A program made the position numbers and the translations under genes. The notes beneath the pieces are model-generated. The model saw only the letters and a program-made list of their open reading frames with translations. It was not told where the DNA came from and did no database searches. 64,000 nt of DNA from Methylorubrum populi (GTDB taxonomy: Bacteria; Pseudomonadota; Alphaproteobacteria; Rhizobiales; Beijerinckiaceae). How positions within the stretch are numbered: position 1 is the stretch's first letter; the number at the start of each line of letters is the position of its first letter. Positions 28,639 to 36,993 of the stretch are shown here, in pieces. The stretch lies in assembly GCF_002355515.1 (NCBI RefSeq), contig NZ_AP014809.1, positions 1,884,501 through 1,948,500 on the forward strand. The letters are read 5' to 3'.

Positions 28639-29403
28639 ATGACCGATCAGCGCCAGACTCCCGATCAGAGCCAAAACCCGGATCAGCCCCTGAACATCGA
28701 GCCCCTCGACACCAAGCCGCCGGTCGGCGAGGCCGACGTCGCCGCGGGCCTCTCGGAGGTGCGCGCCAGCATCCGACGGGCGGCCGAGGACAGCGAACGC
28801 GATCCCGGCAGCGTCCACCTTGTCGCCATCTCCAAGACGGTGCCGGCCGAGGGCATCCTGCCGGCCCTGGAGGCGGGACAGCGGCTCTTCGGCGAGAACT
28901 ACGTGCAGGAATCACGGGCCAAGTGGCCTGCCCTGCGCGAGCGCTATCCGGACGTCGAGCTGCACCTCGTCGGCCCGCTCCAGTCGAACAAGGCGCGCGA
29001 GGCGGTCGAGCTGTTCGACGTGATCCACTCCCTCGACCGTCTCTCCCTCGCCGCGGCCTTGGCCAAGGAGATCGAGCGGAGCGGCCGGGCGCCGAAGCTC
29101 CTGATCCAGGTCAATACCGGCGACGAGGCGCAGAAGGCGGGTGTCGCCCCCGATCGGGTCGATGTCCTGCTCTCGGAATGCCGCGAGACCCACGGCCTGG
29201 CGATCCACGGGCTGATGTGCATCCCGCCGGCCGAAGATCCGCCCTCCCCCCATTTCGCCCTTCTCGCCCGCTTGGCCGAGCGCCACGGCCTGCCGATCCT
29301 GTCGATGGGCATGAGCGCCGATTTCCCGGCCGCGATCCAGATGGGGGCGACCCATGTCCGCGTCGGCACCGCCATCTTCGGGCGGCGGGCGAAGCGCGAC
29401 TGA
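28639..29403 (+). CDS. yggS: YggS-family pyridoxal phosphate-binding protein
   Basis: This 254-aa protein is a PLP homeostasis protein (YggS/PLPBP), a single-domain fold-type III TIM barrel without known catalysis. Landmarks are VHLVAISKTVPAEGILPALE with the PLP lysine, LFGENYVQE, LHLVGPLQSNKA, LLIQVNTGDEAQKAGV, GLMCIPPAEDP and LSMGMSADFPAAIQMGATHV. The start ATG 28639 has AAGGAGGG 6 nt upstream. A hydrophilic N-terminal tail of about 35 residues precedes the fold. It is divergent from the DUF1963 gene and converges on the L,D-transpeptidase gene. Confidence 0.93.
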   Translation: MTDQRQTPDQSQNPDQPLNIEPLDTKPPVGEADVAAGLSEVRASIRRAAEDSERDPGSVHLVAISKTVPAEGILPALEAGQRLFGENYVQESRAKWPALRERYPDVELHLVGPLQSNKAREAVELFDVIHSLDRLSLAAALAKEIERSGRAPKLLIQVNTGDEAQKAGVAPDRVDVLLSECRETHGLAIHGLMCIPPAEDPPSPHFALLARLAERHGLPILSMGMSADFPAAIQMGATHVRVGTAIFGRRAKRD

Positions 29404-29433
29404 ACGGCTCCGATCGGTTGGCCGGTCAGCGCG

Positions 29434-30021
29434 TCATCGTCCGATCTTCATCCGCGTCCGCGGCCCGAGGCGGCGGAGCAGGCGCAGCAGATCGGCGGGT
29501 TTCAGGGCGACGCAGCCCTCCGTCGGCCGGTAGCCGCTGCGGGCGATGTGCAGGAAGATCGCCGATCCCCGGCCGGGGCGGATCGGTCCGCGATTGTAGT
29601 CGAGGTCGATCACGAGATCGTAGAGGCCGTCGTCGCGCCAGAGCTGCTCGGCGCTGGCCGCCGTGCTGGGCAGCCGGATCGGCCGGTTGTAGCGGCGGTC
29701 CTGCGGCGCGTCGCACCAGCCGTCGTCGCGTCGCGTCGCCCGCAGGGGCAGCGGGCTGACGGGCCGGACGGTGAACCGATCGGGCCGGTAGAAGCCGCCC
29801 CGCAGGCGAAACACGCCCCGCGGCGAGGCCCCATCCCCCTCGCGCTTGCGGCTCGTGATGCCGGAGCGCCCGAGGGCGCAGGGGATCACGCTTCCCCCCG
29901 CGATCAGCGTGCCGCGGGTCGCATCGCCGGGCAGGGGGCGCACCCGTACCAGGCCGAGAGCGCCGACCTTCCCCGGCCCCCAGGTGGTGCCGTTCCGCTT
30001 CGCAACTTGAGGGCGTCGCAT
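29434..30021 (-). CDS. L,D-transpeptidase family (YkuD) protein
   Basis: The 195-aa product carries the YkuD-type catalytic region at its C-terminus: IFLHIARSGYRPTEGCVALK, with the His and the nucleophilic Cys of GCVAL. The middle part contains FRLRGGFYRPDRFTVR and YDLVIDLDYNRGP. The family cross-links peptidoglycan or attaches proteins to it in the periplasm; this branch (COG3786-like) is less studied. From ATG 30021 no signal peptide is present, and none appears in the upstream extension either. So either export uses another route, or the start is wrong. It converges on yggS, 30 nt away. Confidence 0.82.
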   Translation of the reverse strand: MRRPQVAKRNGTTWGPGKVGALGLVRVRPLPGDATRGTLIAGGSVIPCALGRSGITSRKREGDGASPRGVFRLRGGFYRPDRFTVRPVSPLPLRATRRDDGWCDAPQDRRYNRPIRLPSTAASAEQLWRDDGLYDLVIDLDYNRGPIRPGRGSAIFLHIARSGYRPTEGCVALKPADLLRLLRRLGPRTRMKIGR

Positions 30022-30321
30022 TGCCGGTTCGTCCCAACCTGTCTCGAAGTTTGCCTGCACTTCGCCTGATCTGACGTCGTGTCGCGGCAGAGAACGGTGG
30101 AACATGGCGAAAATTCTGCATAAGCGCGCAATCCGGATTTCCCGGCGCGTAAAACGAACTAGGTTGATCGCCAGGCGGGGCTGTGCGGGTTCCGTCCGCG
30201 GCCACCCATCGGGCGAGATGCCTCTTCGGATCAGCGTGCCGCCATGAAATTGTCTTGGCCGCCTGCCTGATCGTTCCGCGAAGCCCAGGTGGCCGAAAGC
30301 CTGTCGAGAGCCGCTGCGTCG

Positions 30322-31008
30322 ATGTCCAACCCTTATTGCCTCCTCGTCTGCGACGACGACGACGCCCTGCGTGAGGCACTGACGGAGCAGATCGACGCCT
30401 ATGAGGAATTCTCCGTCATCGGCGAGCCGACCGCGACCGGAGCGCTCAACCGCGTCGCGCAGGAGCCGGTCGATCTCGTCGTGATGGATGTCGCCCTGCC
30501 CGACATGGACGGGCGCGAGGCGGTGCGGACCCTGCGCCGCAACGGCTACCGCGGTCCGATCATCATGCTGACGGCGCAGGAATCCGACGACGACATGGTC
30601 GAGGGCCTGGAGGCGGGCGCCAACGACTACGTGGTCAAGCCGTTCAAGTTCGCCGTGCTGCTGGCCCGCATCCGGGTGCAGCTGCGCCAGCACGAGGCGA
30701 GCGAGGATGCGGTGTTCCGCATCGGCCCCTACACCTTCCGGCCCGGGGCCAAGCTGCTGGTCGGCGAGCGCGGTTCCAAGCTGAAGCTGACGGAGAAGGA
30801 GACGGCGATCCTGCGCTACCTCTACCGGGCCGGCCGCGAGGTGGTGGGGCGCGACACGCTGCTCGCCGAGGTGTGGGGCTACAATGCCCACGTCACCACC
30901 CACACCCTGGAGACGCATATCTACCGGCTGCGCCAGAAGATCGAGCCGAACCCGGCGGTCGCAGCCATCCTCGTCACGGAAGGCGGCGGCTACAAGCTGC
31001 TGCCCTGA
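30322..31008 (+). CDS. cenR: DNA-binding response regulator, CenR-like (OmpR family)
   Basis: The 228-aa regulator has a receiver domain with CDDDDALREALTEQ (acidic pocket), VVMDVALPDMDG (phospho-acceptor Asp near residue 55) and VVKPFK. It is followed by an OmpR-type winged helix with LTEKETAILRYLYRAGREVV and THTLETHIYRLRQKIEP, ending VTEGGGYKLLP. The order and wording resemble CenR of Caulobacter and Rhizobiales, an essential envelope regulator paired with CenK; that name is my inference, so another OmpR-type regulator remains possible. No histidine kinase gene is adjacent. The 300-nt region upstream (30022-30321), shared with the L,D-transpeptidase gene, has no recognisable gene. Confidence 0.78.
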   Translation: MSNPYCLLVCDDDDALREALTEQIDAYEEFSVIGEPTATGALNRVAQEPVDLVVMDVALPDMDGREAVRTLRRNGYRGPIIMLTAQESDDDMVEGLEAGANDYVVKPFKFAVLLARIRVQLRQHEASEDAVFRIGPYTFRPGAKLLVGERGSKLKLTEKETAILRYLYRAGREVVGRDTLLAEVWGYNAHVTTHTLETHIYRLRQKIEPNPAVAAILVTEGGGYKLLP

Positions 31009-31229
31009 TTCCGGCGGCTCCGGCAATCGGCGCCGGACCGGGCCTTCACCCGCTATCCACCCTTGCGCACAGCCCCGGCCCGGACGGCGTATCGCGCCGC
31101 CTCCGCATCGGCTAAGCTTGTGCCCGGACCGTCGGGCAGCGTCTCGGAAGCATTTGAATGTGCTTGCCGGCTCTCCGTTTGAAGGCGATGCAAGCGGCGT
31201 AGCGTATCGCGGCCGAGGGGCGGACAGGC

Positions 31230-31697
31230 TTGGGGCTCGACGACGACATCGCGATCCTCGCCGCAGCGCCGGTGTTCGAACTGTTCGGACGCGATGCCCT
31301 GCGCCTGCTGTCCTTTGCCGGCGAGCGGCGCCTTCTGGAGGAGGGCGAGCTGTTGTTCGCCCGCGGCGAGCCGTCCGATGGCGGCTACATCGTCATGTCC
31401 GGCTCCATCGCGCTGACTCCGACACGGCACGACGCGCCGCCGGTCACGGTCGCCCGCTCCGGTGTGATCGGACGCAACGCCCTGTTCCGGCAGGTCGCGC
31501 GGCCGGCCGATGCCCGCGCGCGGGAGGCCACGGAGGTGATGCGCGTGACCCCCTCGCTGATGAGCCGCGTCCTGCGCGAGTTTCCCGAGGCGGCGGCGGC
31601 GATCCATGACGGCATGGCCGAGGAACTTTTGAGCCTTGTCCAGGGCCTGTCCGTCGTGCGGGAACGGCTGGCGGGCCCCGCGCCACGCAAACGGTGA
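31230..31697 (+). CDS. Cyclic nucleotide-binding domain (CAP_ED) protein
   Basis: The 155-aa product is a single CAP_ED-type beta-roll: FELFGRDALRLLSFAGERRL, then EGELLFARGEPSDGGYIVMSG and ALFRQVARPADARAREATEV, followed by a C-terminal helix. There is no helix-turn-helix, so it is not a complete Crp-type regulator; it may be a signal adaptor. The canonical cAMP phosphate-binding Arg context is not clear. Translation is inferred to begin at TTG 31230, with GAGG about 15 nt before it. It lies between cenR and dapD, followed by a strong stem-loop. Confidence 0.7.
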   Translation: MGLDDDIAILAAAPVFELFGRDALRLLSFAGERRLLEEGELLFARGEPSDGGYIVMSGSIALTPTRHDAPPVTVARSGVIGRNALFRQVARPADARAREATEVMRVTPSLMSRVLREFPEAAAAIHDGMAEELLSLVQGLSVVRERLAGPAPRKR

Positions 31698-31744
31698 CAG
31701 GACCGGGCGGCTTTTGTAAGCACGACCACCTTTCGTGCCGTCTC

Positions 31745-31779
31745 GAGACGCCGGCCCGGTCGCATCGGGTCGGCGTCTC
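31745..31779 (+). terminator. Stem-loop between the CAP_ED gene and dapD
   Basis: GAGACGCCG (31745-31753) pairs perfectly with CGGCGTCTC (31771-31779), and inner CCG/CGG can extend the stem. There is no T-run after it. It could end the CAP_ED transcript or structure the dapD leader, which starts 81 nt later. Confidence 0.5.
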
Positions 31780-31859
31780 CAGGTTCTTGTGTAAACGTGC
31801 AGTCTCCGGGCGAACCGGTCGCCGCTTCGTCGGAATGCACTCAAGTCCGGAAAGTCCCG

Positions 31860-32702
31860 ATGTCACACGCCGATCTCGAAAAGACCATCGAAGCCGCCTG
31901 GGAGGAGCGTGCGGGCATCTCGACCGCGACCACCGGCGCCGTGCGCGAGGCGGTGGACGAGGCCTTGAACCTGCTCGATTCCGGCCAGGCCCGCGTCGCC
32001 GAGAAGGCGGGCGACACCTGGCAGGTCAACCAGTGGCTCAAGAAGGCGGTGCTGCTCTCCTTCCGCCTCAACGACATGGTGCCGATCGAGGGCGGCCCCG
32101 GCTCCTCGTCGTGGTGGGACAAGGTGCGCTCCAAGTTCTCCGGCTGGACGGATGCCGAGTTCCGTGCCGCGGGCTTCCGCGCCGTGCCGGGCTGCTTCGT
32201 GCGCCGCGGCTCCTACATCGCGCCCGGCGCGGTGCTGATGCCGAGCTTCATCAATCTCGGCGCCCATGTCGGCGAGGGCACCATGGTCGACACCTGGGTG
32301 ACGATCGGCTCCTGCGCCCAGGTCGGCAAGAACTGCCACATCTCGGGCGGCGCCGGCATTGCCGGCGTGCTGGAGCCGCTCCAGGCCAACCCGGTCATCA
32401 TCGAGGATAACTGCTTCGTCGGCGCCCGCGCCGAGGTCGCCGAGGGCGTGATCATCGGCGAGGGCTCGGTCCTGTCGATGGGCGTCTATATCGGCGCCTC
32501 GACCCGCATCATCGACCGTACCACCGGCGAGACCTTCTTCGGACGCGTACCGCCCTACTCGGTGGTGGTGTCGGGCACCACCCCCGGCAAGCCGCTGCCC
32601 GACGGCACCCCCGGCCCGGGCCTGTACTGCGCCGTGATCGTCAAGCGCGTCGATGCCGGCACCCGTGCCAAGACCGGCATCAACGAATTGCTGCGGACCT
32701 GA
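31860..32702 (+). CDS. dapD: 2,3,4,5-tetrahydropyridine-2,6-dicarboxylate N-succinyltransferase
   Basis: DapD adds a succinyl group from succinyl-CoA to tetrahydrodipicolinate in the succinylase branch of lysine/meso-DAP synthesis. The 280-aa product has an N-terminal helical domain starting [18 protein letters not shown] left-handed beta-helix follows, built from hexapeptide repeats (for example [20 protein letters not shown] and [20 protein letters not shown]), and it ends with [23 protein letters not shown] lies 7 nt before ATG 31860. The stop TGA overlaps the ATG of the next gene, so the two are translated together. Confidence 0.95.
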   Translation: MSHADLEKTIEAAWEERAGISTATTGAVREAVDEALNLLDSGQARVAEKAGDTWQVNQWLKKAVLLSFRLNDMVPIEGGPGSSSWWDKVRSKFSGWTDAEFRAAGFRAVPGCFVRRGSYIAPGAVLMPSFINLGAHVGEGTMVDTWVTIGSCAQVGKNCHISGGAGIAGVLEPLQANPVIIEDNCFVGARAEVAEGVIIGEGSVLSMGVYIGASTRIIDRTTGETFFGRVPPYSVVVSGTTPGKPLPDGTPGPGLYCAVIVKRVDAGTRAKTGINELLRT

Positions 32703-33580
32703 TGGCATCGGCCAGCCCGTCGGTCGCGACCCGGACCCTCGACCTCACCGTCGTGGGGCACCGGGTCGCGACGCCCTGCGCCGAGATCGGGGAGGGCGCG
32801 CCGGCCCTGCTCCTGCCCGCCCTCTCCTCGATCTCGGCCCGAGAGGAAATGCTGCCGCTGGCCCGGGAGCTTGGCGGGACCTATCGCTGCCGCGTGCCCG
32901 ACTGGCCGGGCTTCGGTGCGCATCCCCGCGCGCGGCTGCCGCTGAACCCGGCCAACCTGCACGCCTTCCTCGATGCGCTGCTCGCGGCCGCGCCCGGCCC
33001 CTACGCGCTCGCCGTCGCGGCGGGGCATGCCGCCCCCTATCTCGTGGCCGCCGCGCGCCGCCATCCTAGCGCCTTCGCGCGGCTCGTGCTCGTGGCGCCG
33101 ACCTGGCGCGGGCCGCTGCCGACCGCCCTGGGGCCGGAGCGCGCCGCGTGGTTCGGCCGGATCCGCCGGGCGGTCGAGATGCCGCTCCTCGGCGAGGCGC
33201 TCTACCGGATCAACATCAGCCCCCCGATCATCGGGCGGATGATGCGCGCCCATGTCTATGCCGACCCGGCCCATGTGACGCCCGCCGTTGTCGCCGCCAA
33301 GCACCGCATCACCCGGCAGAGCCAGGGCCGCTTCGGCACCGCGGCCTTCGTGACGGGCGGCCTCGATCCGGCCGCCTCGCGCGAAGATTTCCTAGCCCCC
33401 TTCGGCGACGGCCTGCCGCCGGTGCGGGTGCTGCGCCCCGACCGGGCGCCGCGTCGCTCCGGCGCCGAGATGGACGCCCTGATCGCCACCGGCCGCGTCA
33501 CGGCCGTCCCCGTGCCGGGGGCGCTGAGCGCCCACGAGGAATTTCCAGGCGACGTCGCTGCCGCGATCCGGGCGGCCTGA
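32702..33580 (+). CDS. Alpha/beta-hydrolase fold protein lacking the canonical nucleophile
   Basis: The 292-aa protein has an alpha/beta-hydrolase outline: a first strand region LLLPALSSISAREEMLPLAR, then YRCRVPDWPGFGAH, the elbow region VAAGHAAPYLVAA (about residues 108-120), and LVLVAPTWRGPLPT. At the elbow where G-x-S-x-G is expected the sequence reads GHAAP, so the catalytic Ser is Ala. A C-terminal His is kept in SAHEEFPGD. It overlaps the dapD stop by one base and is probably co-translated with dapD. The loss of the nucleophile suggests a non-hydrolytic role or a different chemistry (inference). Confidence 0.75.
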   Translation: MASASPSVATRTLDLTVVGHRVATPCAEIGEGAPALLLPALSSISAREEMLPLARELGGTYRCRVPDWPGFGAHPRARLPLNPANLHAFLDALLAAAPGPYALAVAAGHAAPYLVAAARRHPSAFARLVLVAPTWRGPLPTALGPERAAWFGRIRRAVEMPLLGEALYRINISPPIIGRMMRAHVYADPAHVTPAVVAAKHRITRQSQGRFGTAAFVTGGLDPAASREDFLAPFGDGLPPVRVLRPDRAPRRSGAEMDALIATGRVTAVPVPGALSAHEEFPGDVAAAIRAA

Positions 33581-33630
33581 TCCGGACACGAGGACGGATC
33601 GGATGGACTTCGTATGACAGGGTGAACGGA

Positions 33631-33648
33631 CTGTGACGCATCTGTCGC
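33631..33648 (+). promoter_or_regulatory. Candidate Pho box upstream of the acid phosphatase
   Basis: CTGTGAC and CTGTCGC form a direct repeat spaced by GCAT, 11 nt from start to start, close to the PhoB consensus CTGTCAT-N4-CTGTCAC (5 of 7 and 6 of 7 matches). An additional CTGTCAT half site lies on the other strand at 33614-33620. It is about 105 nt before the phosphatase start. Confidence 0.5.
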
Positions 33649-33751
33649 ATGTCCCTTCTAGACAGGTCCGAGGCGTCGGTTCGAGACTGATGCCCGGTCC
33701 CCTCCCCGCCGTCCCGATCCTTCGCTGCGGCGCCTGAAAGCTGCCTTTCCG

Positions 33752-34630
33752 ATGTCCCGCCCGACCCCCGTGCCGGTGCGCCTCGCCGCCCTGCTGACGC
33801 TGATCCTCGCGACCGGACCGCTCCAAGCCGTAACCGCCCGCTCCCAGCCGTCGGGATCGTCCAGCCCGGCGGTCGCGGCGCCCTCGCTGGAGAGGGACAA
33901 GCTCACGTCTGCCACTCCGAAGGGCTACCTCAGCGAGGAGGCGACGCCCAACCTCGCGGCGATCCTGCCGCCGCCGCCCGCCGGGCACTCGCCGGCGGAA
34001 GCGGCGGACCGGGCGATCTACAATGCCACGCGGGCTTACCAGGGCAGCGCGCGCTGGGCGCTCGCCACCAACGACGTCGCCGATGGCGGTGCCGCGCTTC
34101 TGGAGGATTACGCCTGCGTCCTCGGCCAGCGCATCGACCAGACGCGCGTGCCCGACCTGATGCGCCTCCTCGATCGGGCCCGCATCGACGTCGCCCGCGC
34201 CACTCGCGTGGCCAAGCGGCGCTATCGCCGGCTGCGCCCCTTCGTCGGCAACGAGGCGCCGATCTGTGTCGCCCGCACGCGCGAGCTCGCCGACAGCTTC
34301 AGCTACCCGTCCGGTCATGCCGGGCAGGGCTGGGCCTATGGAATGATCATGGCGAGCCTGATGCCGGAGAAGGCGACGCAGTTCCTGGTGCGTAGCCGGC
34401 TCTACGGCGAGAGCCGGGTCGTGTGCGGCGTTCACTGGCTCAGCGACGTGGAGGCCGCCCGCACCGGCGCCTCGGCGCTGATGTCGGTGCTGCTGGCCGA
34501 TCCCGACTTCCGCGCCGATCTGGAGCGGGCCCGGACCGACCTGAAGCGTGCCCTGAACGGGGAGGGGGCCAAGCCCGACCCCGCCATTTGCGCCCGCGAG
34601 GATGCCGCTGCCCGCCAGCCGCTGCTCTGA
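33752..34630 (+). CDS. Class A non-specific acid phosphatase (PAP2 fold)
   Basis: The 292-aa secreted enzyme hydrolyses phosphomonoesters in the periplasm. It has a signal peptide (RLAALLTLILATGPLQAVTA) and the three motifs of the PAP2/class A phosphatase site: KRRYRRLRP, SFSYPSGHAGQGWAYG, and SRVVCGVHWLSDVEA. Two cysteines at DYACVLGQ and PICVARTRE could be disulfide-linked. The gene stands alone, after the dapD-hydrolase pair, and has a Pho-box-like repeat upstream, which fits induction by phosphate limitation. The C-terminal 35 residues are hydrophilic and not conserved-looking. Some PAP2 members act on lipid phosphates, but the soluble context argues for the class A type. Confidence 0.9.
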   Translation: MSRPTPVPVRLAALLTLILATGPLQAVTARSQPSGSSSPAVAAPSLERDKLTSATPKGYLSEEATPNLAAILPPPPAGHSPAEAADRAIYNATRAYQGSARWALATNDVADGGAALLEDYACVLGQRIDQTRVPDLMRLLDRARIDVARATRVAKRRYRRLRPFVGNEAPICVARTRELADSFSYPSGHAGQGWAYGMIMASLMPEKATQFLVRSRLYGESRVVCGVHWLSDVEAARTGASALMSVLLADPDFRADLERARTDLKRALNGEGAKPDPAICAREDAAARQPLL

Positions 34631-34751
34631 TACGGTGTCCGCCTCGATCGGACGGAACTACCGATCGGCCCGCCCGCGCGCCGCCTGAGCGAAGTCCGAA
34701 GCCGTCCTCCCCGAACGGATCAGCCGAATTCGGCGGGGAGAGACCGGCGCC

Positions 34752-36071
34752 TCACCGCTTCCAGACGCCGAGCCGTTCGGTGCGGGCGTGATCCTCGGCC
34801 GCGGCGAGATCCGGCGTCGCCTCGGACGAGGCGCGGCCGCCGCCGTTGAACAGCACCACTTCGGAGAGGTCGCGACCCTCGACGGTGCAGATATAGGCGC
34901 TGCTGCCGGGGGCCGGCTGGCAGGTCACCGAGCGCTTGCGCAGGTACTTGCTCAACTCGTCGGCTTGACCGCCGCGGACCCACTCGACGCCGAACAGGCG
35001 CACGACCTTCCCGCCCACCCGCAGCGTCGCCGTATCGATCACCTCCGGCACGCCGACGAGGGCGTTGGCCCCCTTGCGCGGCGGCTCCGGTTCCGGCGGA
35101 CGCTCGGTTTCCGCGGGCGGCATCTCCGCGGATGCGTCGGGGGCCGGTTCCTCGCCCGAAGCGCGATCCGAGGCGGGCGGCGAAGCGGAGGTCGACGCGG
35201 GCGGCGATCCTGCCGGCGCCGTTTGCGGCGCCTGAGGCTCGGCGGTCTGCCGAGCGGGACGCCCCGAATCCCCCGTATCGTGCCCGCTCAGAGAGAGCGC
35301 AGCGACGAGACCCGCGCCGGCCAGGGCGCCGAGCGTGATCAGCGCGACCGGGCGACGGCTGCCGGCGGCGAGCGCGTCCTCCGTCAGGTCGCGCAGCCGC
35401 GTGGCGGTTTGACGGGGCTGGATCCCGCTCGCCACACGCCGCCAGCTCTCCTCGACGCGGGTGCGCGCCTCGGCCAGGCGCTCCGCCGCGTTCGGGCTGG
35501 GCTCCGTCGGATCGACGGCGGCTTCGACCGGCGCGGGCCTGGGCCGCGCCTTCAGACGCTCGGCGAGCCGGCTGCGCCAGCCCTCGACGGTCTCGCTCGC
35601 GGCGCTGGCGAGCGCCCGGCTGCGCTCGGCCGAGCTGCTGGCCAGGGAGCGGGCCAGCGCCGATTGCGTCTCCACGAAGCGGGCACCCGCGGCCCGCACG
35701 TCGGCGATCGTGTCGCGGGCCGGCTCCGGCTCCGGCTCGGGGGCAGGGGGGAAGAACAGCGGGGCGTACTGCTCGCGAAGCTCCTCGACGAGGTCGTGCA
35801 GGGTCAGCGGCACGCCGGTTCCGGCCTCGCCCCGCAGGCGCACCGCACCTGTCCGGTCGACGATCCGGTAGCCGGGCACGCCGTCGGCGGGCTCGACGAA
35901 GCCTTCGGCGATCAGCGACAGCGTCCGTCGGGCCACCGGCCGCGCCCCGCGCCGGTCGAGTTCGGCCAGGATCAGCGCGCGGATGCGGCGGTCATCCTCG
36001 GAGACCGGCGCTTCGGGTGGCGTCGCCGTCTCGTCCTTGCTCCGGCCCGCGGCCTTTGCCGATCCCTTCAC
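34752..36071 (-). CDS. Membrane protein with degenerate SNase-like C-terminal domain
   Basis: The 439-aa protein (GTG start, 36071) has a cytosolic N-terminal region with a winged-helix-like start (RIRALILAELDRRGARPVAR). A Glu/Arg-rich helical stretch of about 100 residues follows, then one membrane segment, VALITLGALAGAGLVAALSL (about residues 246-265). Next is a long Pro/Ser/Glu linker and a C-terminal domain resembling staphylococcal nuclease: VIDTATLRVGGKVVRLFGVE, YICTVEGRDLSEVVLFNGGG and AEDHARTERLGVW. Compared with SNase (DGDT, R, DTPE) the key acidic residues are changed: DGDT reads DTAT and DTPE reads EWVRG. Nuclease activity is therefore doubtful. The domain probably sits in the periplasm. 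Confidence 0.7.
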   Translation of the reverse strand: MKGSAKAAGRSKDETATPPEAPVSEDDRRIRALILAELDRRGARPVARRTLSLIAEGFVEPADGVPGYRIVDRTGAVRLRGEAGTGVPLTLHDLVEELREQYAPLFFPPAPEPEPEPARDTIADVRAAGARFVETQSALARSLASSSAERSRALASAASETVEGWRSRLAERLKARPRPAPVEAAVDPTEPSPNAAERLAEARTRVEESWRRVASGIQPRQTATRLRDLTEDALAAGSRRPVALITLGALAGAGLVAALSLSGHDTGDSGRPARQTAEPQAPQTAPAGSPPASTSASPPASDRASGEEPAPDASAEMPPAETERPPEPEPPRKGANALVGVPEVIDTATLRVGGKVVRLFGVEWVRGGQADELSKYLRKRSVTCQPAPGSSAYICTVEGRDLSEVVLFNGGGRASSEATPDLAAAEDHARTERLGVWKR

Positions 36072-36186
36072 GCGCGCAATGCCCTGTTCTCGATCGTTCC
36101 GGAGCGCCGCCCGGCGGCGCCCGTTCGCTGCTTCTTACAGCATGGACCGGCCGGAGTATCCGGTCGATGCGGCGGCGTATCCGGCG

Positions 36187-36993
36187 TCAGGCCCCCGCCC
36201 GGCTGAGGACCCGGCTCGACTCCGAGACGATGACCGGCGCGCCGCCGGCGAAGCTCACCGTCAGCGTGAGTTCGGCGACGCCCTGCGAGCGCGCGCCGCG
36301 GGAGGGGCTCAGCGCCGTGAAGTCGTGGACGATGCGCACTTGGCAGGTCGCGCTCGGCCCATCGCAGGCGACCCGTGGCTCCCCTTGCGGCTCGTAGCGC
36401 CGCTCCGGCCAGCGCCGGGCGAAGCGCCGCTTCTCGGCGAGCAGGGCGCCGGTCGACATCACGCGGCCGTGGAAGCGGACCGTGCCACCGTAGAAGCGCG
36501 GGGCCGAGGCCAGCATCGCGCCGTTGGGCGCGGACACGCTATCGAGATAGTCCAGGCTCAGGCGCCGCGCGGTCACGGCCCAGTCGCCGAAACGCGGATC
36601 CGGCTCGCTCCGCGCCATCCGGGCGGGCGGCGGGGCAGGGCGCTCGACGGGGCGCTCGCTCCGGGCGATGTGGGCGGCGCCCTGCTCGCGCGCCCGTTCG
36701 CGAATGGCGGCCCGGCGGGCGCGCCGCATCTCGGCGGCACGGGTGCGGTCCTGACGGCGCGTTTCTCGCCGGGCGGAGGGCGCGGCGGCCGACCGGTGCG
36801 CGTGGGTGCGTCCATCCGGCTCGGCCTCGAAGCGGGGGCCCGGTTTGACCGCGGGCTTCGCCCGTTCGCCCCCGGCTGCCGAGGGTTCGGATTTTGCCGG
36901 TGGATCGACCCAGTTCGAGCCCGACTGAGCCAGGGCGGTTCCGGTGGCGCAGGCCGAGGAGAGGAGAAGGGTCAGGAGCAGGACGGGGCGCAT
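36187..36993 (-). CDS. Secreted hypothetical protein
   Basis: I do not recognise the family. The 268-aa product has a signal peptide (VLLLTLLLSSACATGTALAQ, cleavage near residue 23) with one Cys that does not form a good lipobox. A strongly basic Arg/Ala-rich segment of about 85 residues follows. The C-terminal half looks folded: FGDWAVTARRLSLDYLDSV, FYGGTVRFHGRVMSTGALLA, EPRVACDGPSATCQVRIVHD with two Cys, and VAELTLTVSFAGGAPVIVSE. The last part suggests a beta-rich domain in the periplasm. It lies downstream of a 589-nt gap and upstream of the SNase-like gene on the same strand. Confidence 0.7.
   Translation of the reverse strand: MRPVLLLTLLLSSACATGTALAQSGSNWVDPPAKSEPSAAGGERAKPAVKPGPRFEAEPDGRTHAHRSAAAPSARRETRRQDRTRAAEMRRARRAAIRERAREQGAAHIARSERPVERPAPPPARMARSEPDPRFGDWAVTARRLSLDYLDSVSAPNGAMLASAPRFYGGTVRFHGRVMSTGALLAEKRRFARRWPERRYEPQGEPRVACDGPSATCQVRIVHDFTALSPSRGARSQGVAELTLTVSFAGGAPVIVSESSRVLSRAGA

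Noticed and set aside
27422-28915. A 497-aa minus-strand frame
   Set aside because: It overlaps the DUF1963 gene in another frame and the divergent yggS; no motif.
31050-31062. CTATCCACC, similar to a DnaA box
   Set aside because: It has two mismatches to TTATCCACA, is single, and lies in a GC-rich context; no cluster of DnaA boxes is seen in the window.
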